Shown piece after piece: positions 32,362-44,012 of a stretch of 64,000 nucleotides of DNA. Each line of letters begins with the position of its first letter. Within the stretch, counting starts at the first letter, position 1. Made by a program: the position numbers and the translations under genes. This stretch comes from Sequoia sempervirens (lineage: Eukaryota > Streptophyta > Pinopsida > Cupressales > Cupressaceae). The stretch is from NCBI GenBank assembly GCA_007258455.2, contig VDFB02344382.1, forward strand, positions 124,001 to 188,000, in the 5' to 3' direction. Below the pieces are notes generated by a model. It was not told the DNA's origin. It ran no database searches and worked only from the letters and a program-made list of their open reading frames with translations.

Positions 32362-34261
32362 TGAAATATTCCGAGCCAAATTTTTTACTTTTTCAAATTG
32401 CAGATTACAAACCAATTACAAACAGTGCACCAGTTAAGGTTAGATGGATAAACCAAAACGTGCAAGAAGCAACCCTAACCAGAATGGCGCCGATGATGGC
32501 GAGCATTGGTCAGAGGATCTGAAACAAACTGCTTAAGCTGTAACTCTAACCAGGATGGCACCGATGATGGTGAGCATTGGTCAGAGGGTCCTCTATTCTA
32601 ATTGCAGAAAAGAACTCAACGTCAAGTATGTGCTACCCAATCCAAAGCGGAGTGAGGGGCGACCATATGACGGAGTGAATTACAAAGCAATGCTAGAAAG
32701 AAATAATGCTGAAAGATGAAACTGCTCAACACCCAGAATGTGCTTGCTACCCTGAATGGGAAGTAGCTACCATAGGGCGGAGGTAAATCTATTACAATAA
32801 TTATTGAAGAAGCTTAGAGAATTACAACAGCAAGTAAACAATATTCAAAGAACAACTGGTCAGTACTACTGCCAGTTTACAACATAACATTGCCTGCAAA
32901 TCAGTATATAAGATGTTCTTTCAATGGCGCATACAATAAGAATCCTCTGCAAAGGTTATAAAGAAAACTTGACACCAACCAAGAATGGAAGATGCAGATT
33001 TCATAATCTGTCATATCAGATCTGCACTTTGTGTTACATAACCAGCAGCTTACAAATTCAAAGAATTGTTCGTAATTTCCTTAAATCTGATCCGAATGAA
33101 GTGAAACAAAATGCAATGCACTCTAATGACAAGGGCGACCAAGATCAAACACTAAACAGACCCTAAATGCCTTAATACAACTTGCACGAATTTCAAGACA
33201 GCCTCAAATGGTACGGCCTGCTGAAAAGTTCGATTTCTCTTTAAAAATAAAAGGCTTGACAATAAATTCTAGAACTCTAGGAATATGTTCGTCTATCCCA
33301 CACAAATTGAATAAGACAATACCCACAAACAATATTTTTGTATTTTTTGAATTACAAACAAAAACCCCAATCTGCTGTAGCTAAAACAGCAAATACAGAA
33401 ATTCTCTAAAATGCAAACTTACTTAACAAGACCAAACGGAATGCAAAGCACAAATACAAATGCAAACTCACAAATGATCGAATCACCACTAGATGTTGTC
33501 TTGCAAACACGAAGTGATGCCCAAGCTAGGAGGCCTTCATTCCTCGAAGCGTTTCCAGAGCCAATCCGGCAGCATAACAGTGTATTTTCCAAAGATAATG
33601 AAATGATGCTCAACTCCTTCCTTATATAATTTTCCATTTGACTTCTCGTAACCCTAAAGTCACTTTCAAGTCAAAAACCCTAATCTCCTCAAAAGGGCGT
33701 ACTTTCTCCTTCAAGGTTTAATAAATGATATTTTAATTAAATGCCATGCTTTGAAAAGTGCGCCCAACATAAGCTTGCTTGACTTTGACAATAATTAAAA
33801 TAATCTTTTAATGAGGCGCCACCCTCAAAACCCCTTTTTAAAAACATCTTTAAGTCATTAATCTAGGCCCATGGTCAACGTTAAATTATAATATTTAAAC
33901 GTGACTTTTTAATTAAATGACTTAACTTATCCCTCCGAAGATGCCCTGAAGCCAATACTGAACCAGACATCTGACCAAACTGAAGCAGGAAGTCAACCGA
34001 GCTGAACTCATCTGGAAAGCTGCCAAAAATAGAATTTACTAAAAATAGTAAATTCCAAAAAGTGCTCTGAAAGCTGAGATGAATATACCACTGCGAAGCC
34101 CTCTGAAAACCCAGAAGGAATCCGCCATTGAATCCACCATCTCTGAGCAATGACCTCCTCAAAAATAGGAAACCCTAATTTATCTTCCGACTAGCCTTCG
34201 GGTTTCCAGAAAAAAGGCCAACGGTCACAAGAACAATCAGGTTTGGGAAGGGGACATTACA
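32362..34261 (-). repeat. 5' LTR of the complete family-A element
   Basis: 1900 bp, nearly identical to 26672-28570. U3 hairpin at 34032-34055, R/U5 motif at 33525-33550, TATA-like site at about 33622. Short open frames in it (for example 32924-33166 and 33411-33629) are duplicated exactly in the other LTR and are not regarded as genes. Confidence 0.95.
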
Positions 34262-35862
34262 AGTAAGAAATAAAAGCGTGCTAGGTAAATAAAAATTGTT
34301 TTTTTTAAATGAAGAAGATGATACTTCTCTCGCTGGTAGATGATCAAATTATTTTCTAAGGGAAATTTTTTCAAAATGCAAGATGATTGAAATATTTTCT
34401 AAGGCAAAATTATTTTCCCTTGGAAAATATGCCTAGAGCTCAAAATAATGAAATTTTCCGAAGCACGAGCCAATTTTCTCAGCAGTGGAGTCAGAAGTGA
34501 ATGATATTGCACAGATGAATTCAAGTTCTTCAGTTTGGAGCAACACAGGATGATCGCAGGCGAAGAATCAATTTAAAATGGTGAAAGTAATATTTTTTTT
34601 CTAGGGTTCAAAATTGAAAAATTAAATGAACCCGTTCGTTGGGTACCCATGGATTCGAGATGTTCTGAAGAAAATTTTCTTCTGGGTACTGGACGTTCAT
34701 GATGAATGATGGATTTCCAAGTCTTCCAAACTTCGCCGACACTCTTTCAGTGAAGAATTTAATCAGTACTCAAATTGTGAATTTTCCTAAGGGAGAATTT
34801 TAAATTTTCTAAGGCAAAAATGAATAAAATGTGTTTTCAAAATGAATTTTCTTCAAACGATGAGTCCGAGATGAGTTGCCTAGATAATTTTGTTTGAATT
34901 CTTCAAGGATGGATTTTTCAGAGCAGAAGAGAGTTAAAATTCAAATTCCAGTAACAGAGCTCCGGCTGGTGAGTAAAAAATGATGAATTTAAATTAAATT
35001 TTTCGAAAAAAAATTCAAAGGCGCCAGTCAAAGTCAAGTCTCTAGAAGAATAATATTCCCGACGACTGGAGACAAGTGTCAGAAACACCAGAGAGGGAAA
35101 ATTCGAATTCTTGAAGTGGAGTAGTGGAGTTTAATGGCACTGGCTAAAATTAACTTCTTCTAGAATTCGAGTTTTAGCTATAAAATGGAGAAGTTTTTCA
35201 CTTGTTTTCACAGCTGAGGAAGTCGAATTTGCTCTGAGAGTGAAGTGGTGCAGTGAATTGTTGCTGGAAGAGATTGAAATCTGAATGTTGCTGAGTTGAG
35301 AAAAGGACACCTTGAGTTGCTGGAGAGCTTGAGGGAATTTGAATTTTGCGGAGGAATAGAGTTTGCTGAAGAGGCGCACTTGAAAGTTAATCAAATTTGC
35401 AGCTAGAGGACGCCTTGAGTTGCTGAGGATTGGCATAGCTGAAGTGGAAGAGGTACGCCTTTGCTGGTTGAAGAAGTATTTGCTGAAGATTGAAGTTGCT
35501 TGTAGAAGAGGTACGACTTTGCTAGTGTTGAGGCTGAAGTCTGATTTGTTGAGTAAGTTGAAGTTGCCAGTTGAAAGGGAGGACGCCTAGAAGTAAGTTG
35601 CTGAGAACTCAAAAGTACGAGTTTGCTGATTGCTGATTGCTGATACGAAATTATTGAAATTGCTGATTGCTGATAGTGAAGCCAAGTCATCAAAGTCCAT
35701 TTAGAAATCTGCTCTAAGTGTGGGAATTCGAACTTATTCAAGAAAAGAAGCTGAGGTTTGCAAACACGAGAGTTATTGCAGCTTCTAGAATTCGACTGCA
35801 GCCCCTATACAATGCCTTATTTTATTAAATTCAATTGCTGATGAATGTTTGTTATGTTGCAG
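34262..35862 (+). other. Family-E sequence between the nested element and its ORF
   Basis: No long ORF. A TATA-like GCTATAAAATGG lies at about 35178. After it come GCTGA/TTGCTGATTGC-rich repeats (35400-35680). TTTGTTATGTTGCAG directly precedes ATGGCTGAAGCG at 35863 and looks like a splice acceptor, so the ORF may have a spliced leader. Confidence 0.5.
35174..35190 (+). promoter_or_regulatory. TATA-like box upstream of the family-E ORF
   Basis: GCTATAAAATGGAGAAG, about 690 bp before the ORF start, plus strand. Confidence 0.45.
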
Positions 35863-36636
35863 ATGGCTGAAGCGAGGACAACTGGAAAGGACAATGGTGC
35901 CTCAAGACAAGCTATGATCAAGAAGCTGAGCAAGACATTCATGCCAGAGTCGAAGTTTATTTCAAAGCTAGGCAAGTTGACGGACACTAACCTGGGCTCT
36001 GTCAACCTGGATACCTTCAAGAACAGGCTGTTTGGAATTGGAAGTCATCGGGCTTCATCCACTTCGCACAACATTGTTCGGAGTGGATTATATGCAGCTG
36101 CTGGTTTTCCGCCAGCCATTCAGTGCTCAGAGCTGATAATGGAGTACGCTAATTGCTACGAGAAGGAACACCGGTCGATCATGTCACCTGATGGCCAAGT
36201 GCTTGCCAATCTTACTCCGGCAGCCATTGGTGAAGCTTTCGGGATCCCGGTGCACAGGAACATGATTTACAAATCCAGGGAGCGAGCGGAGCGGATGTAC
36301 GCTTCAGCTTTCGAGAGATGCATGGATACAATTAACACCCACTGGATGAGCACTCCTAAGCCATCTCGTGCGAAGTTGCCAAAACAGATCATAGCGGAGG
36401 ACCTGAAACAAGAATACTGTGATCTTATCATGATGCTGAGCAGGGTTGTTAGCTGCTTGGAGGAAATCTTGTACAAGGCATAAGCATTCAGTCACAGTAT
36501 TAGAGTTTCAGTTAGATTGTGTTCCACCTATTTCAGTTCATGAGGTTGAGGCCATACTTGGCAGATTTGTTGAGTTGGCAGTCAGAGAGAAGGCCAATGG
36601 GAACACACTACTGGACGAGGATCTTCTAGAAGACTG
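35863..36636 (+). CDS. Family-E ORF, unknown protein, one frameshift
   Basis: The first frame runs from MAEARTTGKDNGASRQ to a stop at about 36481. The homologous C-terminus continues in another frame from about 36446 (AAWRKSCTRHKHSVTVLEFQ ... LLDEDLLED) to 36636, so a frameshift lies near 36440. The start at 35863 is preferred over the upstream in-frame ATG at 35845 because it follows an AG acceptor. The protein is about 250 residues, helical, with a basic N-terminus, a central block SGLYAAAGFPPAIQCSELIM ... LTPAAIGEAFGIPV and an acidic tail. The block faintly recalls ORFs of plant retroelements, but I cannot name a family. It lies inside a TSD-flanked LTR-like unit, upstream of that unit's second TATA box. 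The copy at 5152-5455 matches its C-terminus. Confidence 0.6.
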
Positions 36637-36799
36637 AATATGGAGCATTTATTACCTTTTACTATTTATGGGAGTGAGTGGGAATCTTTGATTCATTTAA
36701 TGTACCACTCCCTATTCTGGCAGTTTTTAGGGTTAGGGCTGAGGTGGCACGATTCTGGCCACTCTATTGATTGTAACCCTAGCCGTCTTTTGGGACTTG

Positions 36800-36818
36800 G
36801 CTAGCTATAAAAGGGGGA
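36800..36818 (+). promoter_or_regulatory. TATA-like box of family E (R-region promoter)
   Basis: AGCTATAAAAGGGGGAG, conserved at about 5620 in copy 1. About 930 bp of non-coding R/U5-like sequence follows to the element end. Confidence 0.6.
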
Positions 36819-37752
36819 GTCCCCCTCATTTGTAAGACATTAGATTAGACATTGGAATAGTAGACAGTAGACGTTGAGAGAGCATTAGCATTAGAGCTAG
36901 ATAGTGTAGCATTGTAGAGCATTTTTGCATAATTTGGAGAAGAAAGAAAGTTTTCCCTTTGAAAACTTTTGGGAGATTGTTGTGTAACACTTTTCTTGAT
37001 AATAGATCTTTTCATTGATGATGGAATTCGTCTTGTCATGAATTGCTAGCAAGGTCTCTTCTTCCTTTCGTATCCAAGTAGCTTAATTTCATGCAAGTAG
37101 TTTACTTTGGTGTGTGGTGTTTTATTGAGATAGCTTCGCTTAATTCCATACCACTAGCGGTTTGTTGATGACAAGTTCGCCTTGTGTGGTCGACTGGAGA
37201 TTATTTTGTGTTTAACTTCAATTGTGATTTGTATGCTTATATGCGTCGTTGTGATGGTGTATGCATGTTAAGTCATAATTTGAACATCTTTTGCTACTTC
37301 CCTTGAAGATTGCACCGATTTTACTGAGGCTGTCCGACGTGAGGCTAGGTGAAATCTGGTTGAAGTCTATTGAAACGAAGCCCCACATATCCTGCATTTA
37401 GAATAGAATATAAGTTTCTTAGGCCTTATACCCTTTTACTTTCCGCACATTTTTGATTAGTTTTAGGAGAATAAGCTATACTGCCAAATCCCACGCACAA
37501 AATCCCCTTCAAAATCATACCAACTGCTAACTGCAAGAAGTCTGAACAATTGTGTAAGTCCCCTCGTAAGAACACAGCAAATACACATCAACCGAATTGG
37601 GTCTATTCGCATTAAAGGAACCTTGGAGTTGAACGTGTGATCTATCTCGCAATCTTAGCACATGGAATACTTTGATCAAGAGAGAATGGAGTAGCCCTAA
37701 ACTATTTCATTCTGCTGTTTGGTGCGGTCACAAAAACCACATCAACAGGAGG

Positions 37753-38399
37753 TTTACTTCATTTCTTAACTTTGCAATGGATAAGGCATGGGTCAAAATG
37801 ATTCACAAAGCTCAAAACTAAGCATAATCAAACACAAACATATTGAAGTTTACTTTTATTGCATTTTACTATTTTATGCTCAATCTGCACTATCAAGAAA
37901 TATAGAGTAGATGGAGGGTTTTGGAGATGATTTAGCCAATCAGGCTCACCTATAGAATTAGTGTAAAGAATCTGTCTAAGCATCACTGAAAGCATTGTTG
38001 TAATCTAAGTGATGTTATAGGGGTACCCATCTTGGTTTTGTAGAGCCTAATGTGCAAATGAGAACAAATATAAAATCTGTCTCCTGTTTGTTGGCCACTG
38101 ACCTAGGGTTTTTGAATATAGGATATAGCTAACCCTTAGAAAAACCTAGACAACCAGTTGGAAACACCAACAAAAGTTATGTTTGTGATATTTTGATTAT
38201 GTAAATTTAAAGAGAGCTAATAGGTGTTGTACACAACAAAATTTTCTTACTAAGTGGAATTCTAAGTATAAAACTTGTTGCTCGTCTTTAGTAAGCCATT
38301 TTTAAGTCCTTATTGCTACTAGTTGCCAATGTTGTCATCATTAGCTATTGTTAACGTCAATGCAAGCCCCTCAATAGTAGGATTGGGCAAGTTGGAGTC
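37753..38399. other. PUS3 intron, no feature seen
   Basis: About 650 bp right of the family-E target duplication, without ORF or repeat. Confidence 0.5.
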
Positions 38400-39494
38400 A
38401 TTGTAATCAGCTTAAGTAGTTAATTAGTAAATAAAATAAATAAATAATGTTTTGTCGGGGATTTAGTATGTTCGATGGATGGTATGATGGTACACTGTTG
38501 ATGCTTCACTTTATTCAAGTCGACACTTAGTATGGATTTTCCTTCTCCAAACCGTATGACGTCCGCTTGCCTTGTGTGTACGGCCTTTTGAATCCATACG
38601 ACTTTTCCAATCTTCCTCTGATTGCTATGTTCAATAGTTGGTACGTCCTGGCCAGTGGGGAGTTTGCTATTTGGTACGTACGGCCTTAGCACTTGAGGTT
38701 CTCCTCTTTTTCTCACGTGGGACCATACAAAATTCTCCCCCTCAACGCGTACGGTCACTTTCTTTTTCTCTTACTCAACAGAGGACTTATTGCGTATGGA
38801 CTTCTATAAACTTCTTCCTTGCCACCATATGGTTTCTTGGTTCTGACGTATGGGTTTCACCTTGCTTCTTCGTACGACCCTTGGCTCCTTGCTTCTTTGT
38901 ACAGCCCTTGGCTTCTGGCGTACGGAATCTTCTATCTCACTTTGTATGGATTTCTTTTTCAAGCATACAACCTTCAGATGGAAAGTCCATACGATCTTTA
39001 GTCGTACAACCTTCCCTTCCTTGCCTTGTGTGATTTTTTGTGCTTGCCTTGCCTTCTTTGCTCTTTGAATTTCTCCCTGCAGTCTTATTAATGCTCTCTA
39101 AGTAGTAAATAATGATGTGATCCCTCGGCAACGACGCCAAATGTTTACTTCACTAGGTATATTTCAATGTACTGCAGAAGTAAACTAGATTTCAAAATAA
39201 CATTGGACATAGAAATCATTCACAAACAGTTGCACATGAAAGTATTCAGATCTTTATTCATATAGTTGTAGTATTACATTCATCATATTTGTTCTAGTCC
39301 CCGAATACAACACACTCGGCAATATAAATAGTTAACCGGCTTCGGTTGAGAACACCAACCGTTGGCAACTACCAAGTACTAACTAATCCCGAGGACTAAT
39401 CTCCCAAGTACTAACTAATCCCGAGGACTAAATCCCCGACAAAACATTATTTATTTATTTTATTTACTAATTAACTACTTAAGCCGATTACAAT
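38400..39494. mobile_element. Inverted-repeat structure built from LTR fragments
   Basis: 68-bp arms at 38400-38467 and 39427-39494 are reverse complements with one mismatch. The right arm starts a minus-oriented LTR-like block, TGATTGTAATCGG (about 39496) to GAAGTAAACA (about 39140). It is followed on the minus strand by TTTGGCGTCGTTGCCGAGGG, which matches the common plant gypsy primer-binding region. The block contains a 29-bp-class direct repeat (ACTAACTAATCCCGAGGAC twice) and an AATAAAG polyadenylation word. The left arm is the same LTR start in opposite orientation. The 38470-39130 interior is rich in GTACGG/GTATGG words. Probably a rearranged retroelement, not a DNA transposon. Confidence 0.6.
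39115..39142 (-). other. Gypsy-type primer-binding site
   Basis: Minus-strand TTTGGCGTCGTTGCCGAGGG directly follows the LTR-like end GTAAACA. Confidence 0.6.
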
Positions 39495-39510
39495 CATCAG
39501 CTTGGATAAA

Positions 39511-40664
39511 TGTATTGTCCCCTTTGTAGGTGTGATCAATTGGTTCTTGTAGGCTAATTGGGATGTGGTAAAGGAATAATTAATTAATCAAATTAAGTTG
39601 TCTAAAGTCACTCATCTTATGGGAAACTTATATTTATTTAATTATTTATTAAAGTTAAACAGTTTATTAAAAAAATAACTTTTGGGGGGCCCAAATATTA
39701 AGTTAAAATAAAAAGAAATATGAAAAATCACTTTAAGAGAAACGAAATATAATATCTCAAATATTGAAAGGGGGTATAAAAAGGAGAGTTTGAGAAGAAA
39801 ATTCATTCTTGGGACTTTATTTTCAAAACCCCAACTTTGAGATTGAACAACTATTCATCTTTCCAATCTTATGACCAAAACCCTTCGTTAAAGATTGGTT
39901 TTGAGGATGGAAACCCTCCTAGGCTATTTGTGAGTGGATTCAAACAAGATTCACAAGCGTGCTGAATGTTTATAAAGATTATAATTGCAATTGAAGATTT
40001 CAATTTAAATGGCAATTTTAGTTGAATAGAAGATTTGAGATTGTTAAAAGAAGATTCATAGAAAAATAGTTCAGATTACTGAATAGAATTATCTCCTCTT
40101 GTTGATGTCATAAGCACCAAGGTTTGCTGTACCATTGATAATCAGCAGCAGCAGTTGTACAAGATTTTGGGAAGGAAAACAAGGATTAAAAGGAATCGTT
40201 TGGTGTAATAAGGGTTATAGAAACCCTTAACTCTGGCCACACCCCCTTTCTTGTGGTTTGTGATCATTTTGAATGCAGGTTGCAGCCTTGTATCAAGGGA
40301 AAACAGTGCCGTACAACATTGTATGAGCAGATTTTAAAATGTGATCAGTTTTCGATTGCTGTATTAATATTTATGGAAAAAAGAAAACCATCAAATTAGA
40401 GGTTCGAAGTGCACTTGCTTCAGCTTGTCTTTGTATGGTTTAAAATTTTAGTAGTTAGGGTAAGTGTTATTTGTGGCAGCTTCAGGCAATGTATATATAT
40501 GTATATTTTACATCTTGCTGTTGTATAAATCAACTAACCGTTCAATACAAACAACATTTTGTTTTATCATTCTTATTGAAGTTTATTAGATTTATTATGG
40601 TACTATTGCTCGAATCATTGAAATATTCACAACATACAAAAAAAATTAGTGTGGGGATATTACA
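39511..40664 (+). mobile_element. Solo LTR, family C
   Basis: A 1154-bp block, TGTATTGTCCCC to GGGATATTACA. Flanks ATAAA (39506-39510) and GTAAA (40665-40669) match 4 of 5. The related block at 44013-45546 ends with the same GGGATATTACA, supporting the boundary. U3 word TTGTAGGCTAATTGG at about 39557, TATA-like GGTATAAAAAGGAG at about 39773, and AAACCCTCCTAGGC at about 39910, the family's R/U5 position. No internal sequence follows. Confidence 0.75.
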
Positions 40665-40669
40665 GTAAA

Positions 40670-43600
40670 TTCAAAAGGTAGTGAAGAGAAAAGGTCATGC
40701 TAGAGGGCTAAAATCATCTGAGCATGATTCCAAACATCTTGGGCATGCCTCTAGAGGATGTATTGTCATTTTGCAAGCCAAAACATACTAAAGTCATAAA
40801 CTGCTTGTGCTTTTCAATGCCAATGAAGAAATATATTACTTGAGTAACTCAAAAGACACTTATCTACTTAAGTGGCAGAAGTCAATGAAGAATTAGAACT
40901 AAAGTGCAACTTAAGTGACCAAACTCAACATCAAATTAGAGTGAAAATTTGACTTTTTGCTACTTAGTAGAAAAAAGGTGCCTGATGACTTGAGTGACAA
41001 AGCGAAATTATATAAAAAAGTAAACTTTTGACACTGAAGTGAAAATGGGTGTTAAACTTTTGACACTGAAGTGAAAATGGGTGTTGAGATGACTTAACTG
41101 TCAAAGTATCAAAGTGGAATTGGATCAAAACACGACTCTAGAGAGCTTGGGTGCCCCCCGTTGCAACTTAAATGTCAAGTTGCAAACATGACAAAAGTGC
41201 ACCATACCCTTGAGGGATGCCTAAAAATTCACTTAAGTGGCAAAATGTCAAAGTGGAAACATGAAAAAGTGCTTGTAAGTGCTCAAGCTCAAATTGCTCT
41301 TGTAGACCCAAAAGTGGGCTTGGAGAGAGAAAGACACTCAAATGACCAATTGAATGCCAAATTAGAACAAAAAGTGCGAGGATAAGTCAAAATCTCCCCT
41401 TTACATAGAGAAGTCCAAGTCTACAAAAGGACGTTGTTGGAGCAGGTTCTCAACATCTTGTTGATTGCCAGATTCTTTAAGTCTCATTATAGTTTCTCAA
41501 GGATCAACACTTGTCTTCATCATGGATAAGATTTAGGTATGGGACATTGAACAACACAGGTTGTTTTGTAAGGAATCAAACTCAGGTCATCAAGTTTCAG
41601 GACTTCTTCAAAGTGTTTATCAGGTCAAAGTCAAGGAAATTTGATGAAATCATCACCAAGAACTAATTATTTTTGGCCATCATTATTTTTGAGAAAATAA
41701 TCATATTTTGAGAAATCTATTTTTAGAACTAATTATTGATCAGCTATGTTAAGACAACTTTCTGGGTGGTCTATTTTTAGTTTATAGTTATTTCTATCAT
41801 AGATCTACTTTAAGATCTCCTAATTTATGTATTGAGTTTTTTGACCTAAGCTGTATAATAAGCATGCTTTGCATGTAAACAAACTATTCCTAGTGTAGTA
41901 GTTCTAGTCAGTTTTCTTTTCTTTTTTTAAATTTCTCGTGCAAAACCTTAGAAAAAATTATAAATAAGTGCTTGAGGCACTTAGATTTTAGTGGAATAGT
42001 AATTTTACACCTACTTGCTGCCAAGATTATTGTTCAAACTTTTGTTTTGTTTTGGTAGATTGAATAACTTTGTGTGAGATTGCAAGCTTTGAGTTGTTGT
42101 TTTAATAAGAGTAGTTAATTGTAGCTTTGTATGCAAATCCTCATTGTCAAATTTGCTGATTTGTGTGGGTGTTGCCCTAAATCTAATTCTACTTTGTACT
42201 CATGGCTTGTTGTTTATGTAGAAGTCCTGATAAGCCTTGCGCCACTTGAGAACCAAAAAAAAAGTAATCTCTTGACTTTTTTTCAAAGTGTGTTAAAAAG
42301 CCCAAGATTTAAGTCGTACATATTGTAAAAGGCTAGAGGTAGGCTTGTTTTCTATTACAATGGAGCTTCCCCTTCTAATTCAAAGAAAAGTTTATCCTTA
42401 TATGCTGTTCCATTTTGTGTTGTACTGAAAGGTACACATGCAATCAATAACAATAGGAAAACGATTTATTCAGAGAGTTTTTGTTGACATTGTGGAATCA
42501 GCTTTATTAAATATGGTCACGTAAACTCCTGGTTTATGTCGTATACTAAATGTTTTTAGTGACTTATAAAAAAGTTGGTGTTCCTTTTTTTATTTTTACC
42601 TTCAAAACTACAATTATACGAGAATGTCTAAATTCCATTAAATTTATTAGATTTTATTGAAAAGTTCAATTTTTTAAGGAAATTAACTAGTATTGTCAAG
42701 GGCACTTAACTGAAAATCAAATACTGAATTAGACAGGTGGACAATTCTGCAAAAGCATTAATTACACAGTGCAATGTTCTCTTTGTCCAATTCACTGTCA
42801 AGTTCAATGACTCGTTCGAGAAGGGTGTAGTGGAAAGTGATTCTAATCTAAATGGAAAGAAATCTGCATGCTCATTATGGGTTATGCATTGCTGTACCAA
42901 GTGACAATAATGATAGGATCCTATGCAGTCACTAGTTAAAACTCTTGAATCTCAAAGAAATATGAACTTTCATATATTCCTTTTATAAAGGATTATTTCT
43001 TTCTTATGTAGTGTGGAAATGGGAGATCTAAACCAAATTACAGAGTACAACGTTCTCTTTGTCCAATTCACTGTCAAGTTCAATGACTTGTTGCTAGTAG
43101 CACTACTTTTAGTATAGTTTACTATGTATTATTAAGAGCAATAATAACAATCTAGGTCTGTAACTTCCTAATCTTTAAATTAGAAGGATTTCCAAGTTTC
43201 AAAAATTGTGAGGGTTATGTTTTTTTTTTCTTCTCACCTGTAGAATGCCCATCACCGCTTTGCAAAATCACAAGCAAACAATCATATAGAGTACTTTAAT
43301 TAGGAAAGTTGTTTTTTCATTATCAAATTAGATCAAACCCAACAGGAAATGGTTCATGCCTAATCTTAAAATTCTCTATGTATCAACCATAAAATCTGTT
43401 TCTATCACGTGACAAGACATATATAAATTTATGTTTGTACAGATATTTTATGTGTGTGTTTGTATCATGTGCACACACAGAATATAGATTTATGTTTGTA
43501 CAGGAATTTTATATGTGTGGGAGAGACACATATATTTGTTTATTTTTATGTGAATATATATAAACCATAAAATCTGTTTCTATTGTGTGCACACACAAGA

Positions 43601-44012
43601 CACATATAAAATTTTGTTTTTACAGGTATTTTATGTGTGTGTCTGTCCAAACAAACATCTAAAAGTTTGAAAAATGATTTGTGTTTCAGTCCAAATCAGT
43701 TTAATAACCTGATTTTTCAGGGTTGGCTAAATTGGTTTGGACTGTTTTCTTAGATGTTTGTTTGGGTTTTTAGCGTTTTGCTTATGATGTTCAAAAGAGA
43801 AGGAAAAAGCATACCTCTATATGTGTGTGTGTGTGTGTGTGTGAAACTACCCTGTTGAACTTATGAAGCATTTGTAACCTGGTAACTCTGAGTATGGATA
43901 CAGAAAACACATATTCAATACAGTTCTCTTTATAAATTTTTCTGCAATGCTTCACATATGGGTATCCTTGGCAACTCTTTTCTATATAATTCTCTTGCTC
44001 ATCCCAGATCAC
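40670..44012. other. PUS3 intron with small repeats only
   Basis: No gene recognised. A 75-codon frame at 41161-41385 is charged and coiled-coil-like but has no family. A 30-bp-class duplication (CTTTTGACACTGAAGTGAAA) sits at about 41026 and 41057. A 45-bp-class direct repeat (GTTCTCTTTGTCCAATTCAC) occurs at 42774 and 43052. TGTGTG/CACACA-rich units recur at 43400-43660. A (TG)n run is at 43822-43842. Confidence 0.5.
43646..43770. repeat. Short fold-back element
   Basis: CCAAACAAACATCTAA (about 43647) and TTAGATGTTTGTTTGG (about 43750) are perfect reverse complements. Inside them AGTCCAAATCAG pairs imperfectly with TTGGTTTGGACT. About 120 bp in all. MITE-like, but no duplicated flank was identified. 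Confidence 0.5.

Larger units (their letters stand above)
26672..34261 (-). mobile_element. Complete family-A LTR retrotransposon, single ORF, no pol
   Basis: 7590 bp in minus orientation, flanked by perfect AGTAA (26667-26671 and 34262-34266). Structure on the minus strand: 5' LTR 34261-32362 (1900 bp), primer-binding site GCTCTGATACCA in plus-strand view (32349-32360), one ORF (32300-28566), polypurine tract (28587-28571), 3' LTR 28570-26672 (1899 bp). By eye the LTRs differ by three substitutions and three one-base indels, so insertion was recent. The 3791-bp internal region has no protease, RT, RNase H or integrase motif. It must therefore depend on enzymes from another element. It sits inside family E within the PUS3 intron, on the strand opposite to PUS3. 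Confidence 0.95.
24157..37747 (+). mobile_element. Giant family-E unit (solo-LTR-like) with nested family-A element, TSD GGAGG
   Basis: Starts TGTTGTGACC and ends CACATCAACA, giving TGTTG/CAACA terminal inverted ends. It is flanked by perfect GGAGG at 24152-24156 and 37748-37752. Excluding the 7590-bp family-A element (26672-34261) and its 5-bp duplication, the unit is 5996 bp. In order: U3-like start with many short hairpins (24450-25400), an ATGCGCCC array (25400-26250), more repeat sequence after the insertion, TATA-like TATAAAATGG at about 35179, an intron-like acceptor, an ORF (35863-36636), a second TATA at about 36803, and R/U5-like sequence. The start is not repeated near the 3' end, so two separate LTRs are not visible. 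A solo giant LTR is the simplest reading. The right end is confirmed by copy 1 (ends 6578). Confidence 0.75.

Noticed and set aside
35131..35741. Minus-strand ORFs of 101 and 112 codons
   Set aside because: Low-complexity products of the GCTGATTGC-type repeats antisense to the family-E leader.
41161..41385. 75-codon charged ORF as a gene
   Set aside because: No start context, no homology recognised, surrounded by duplicated non-coding text.
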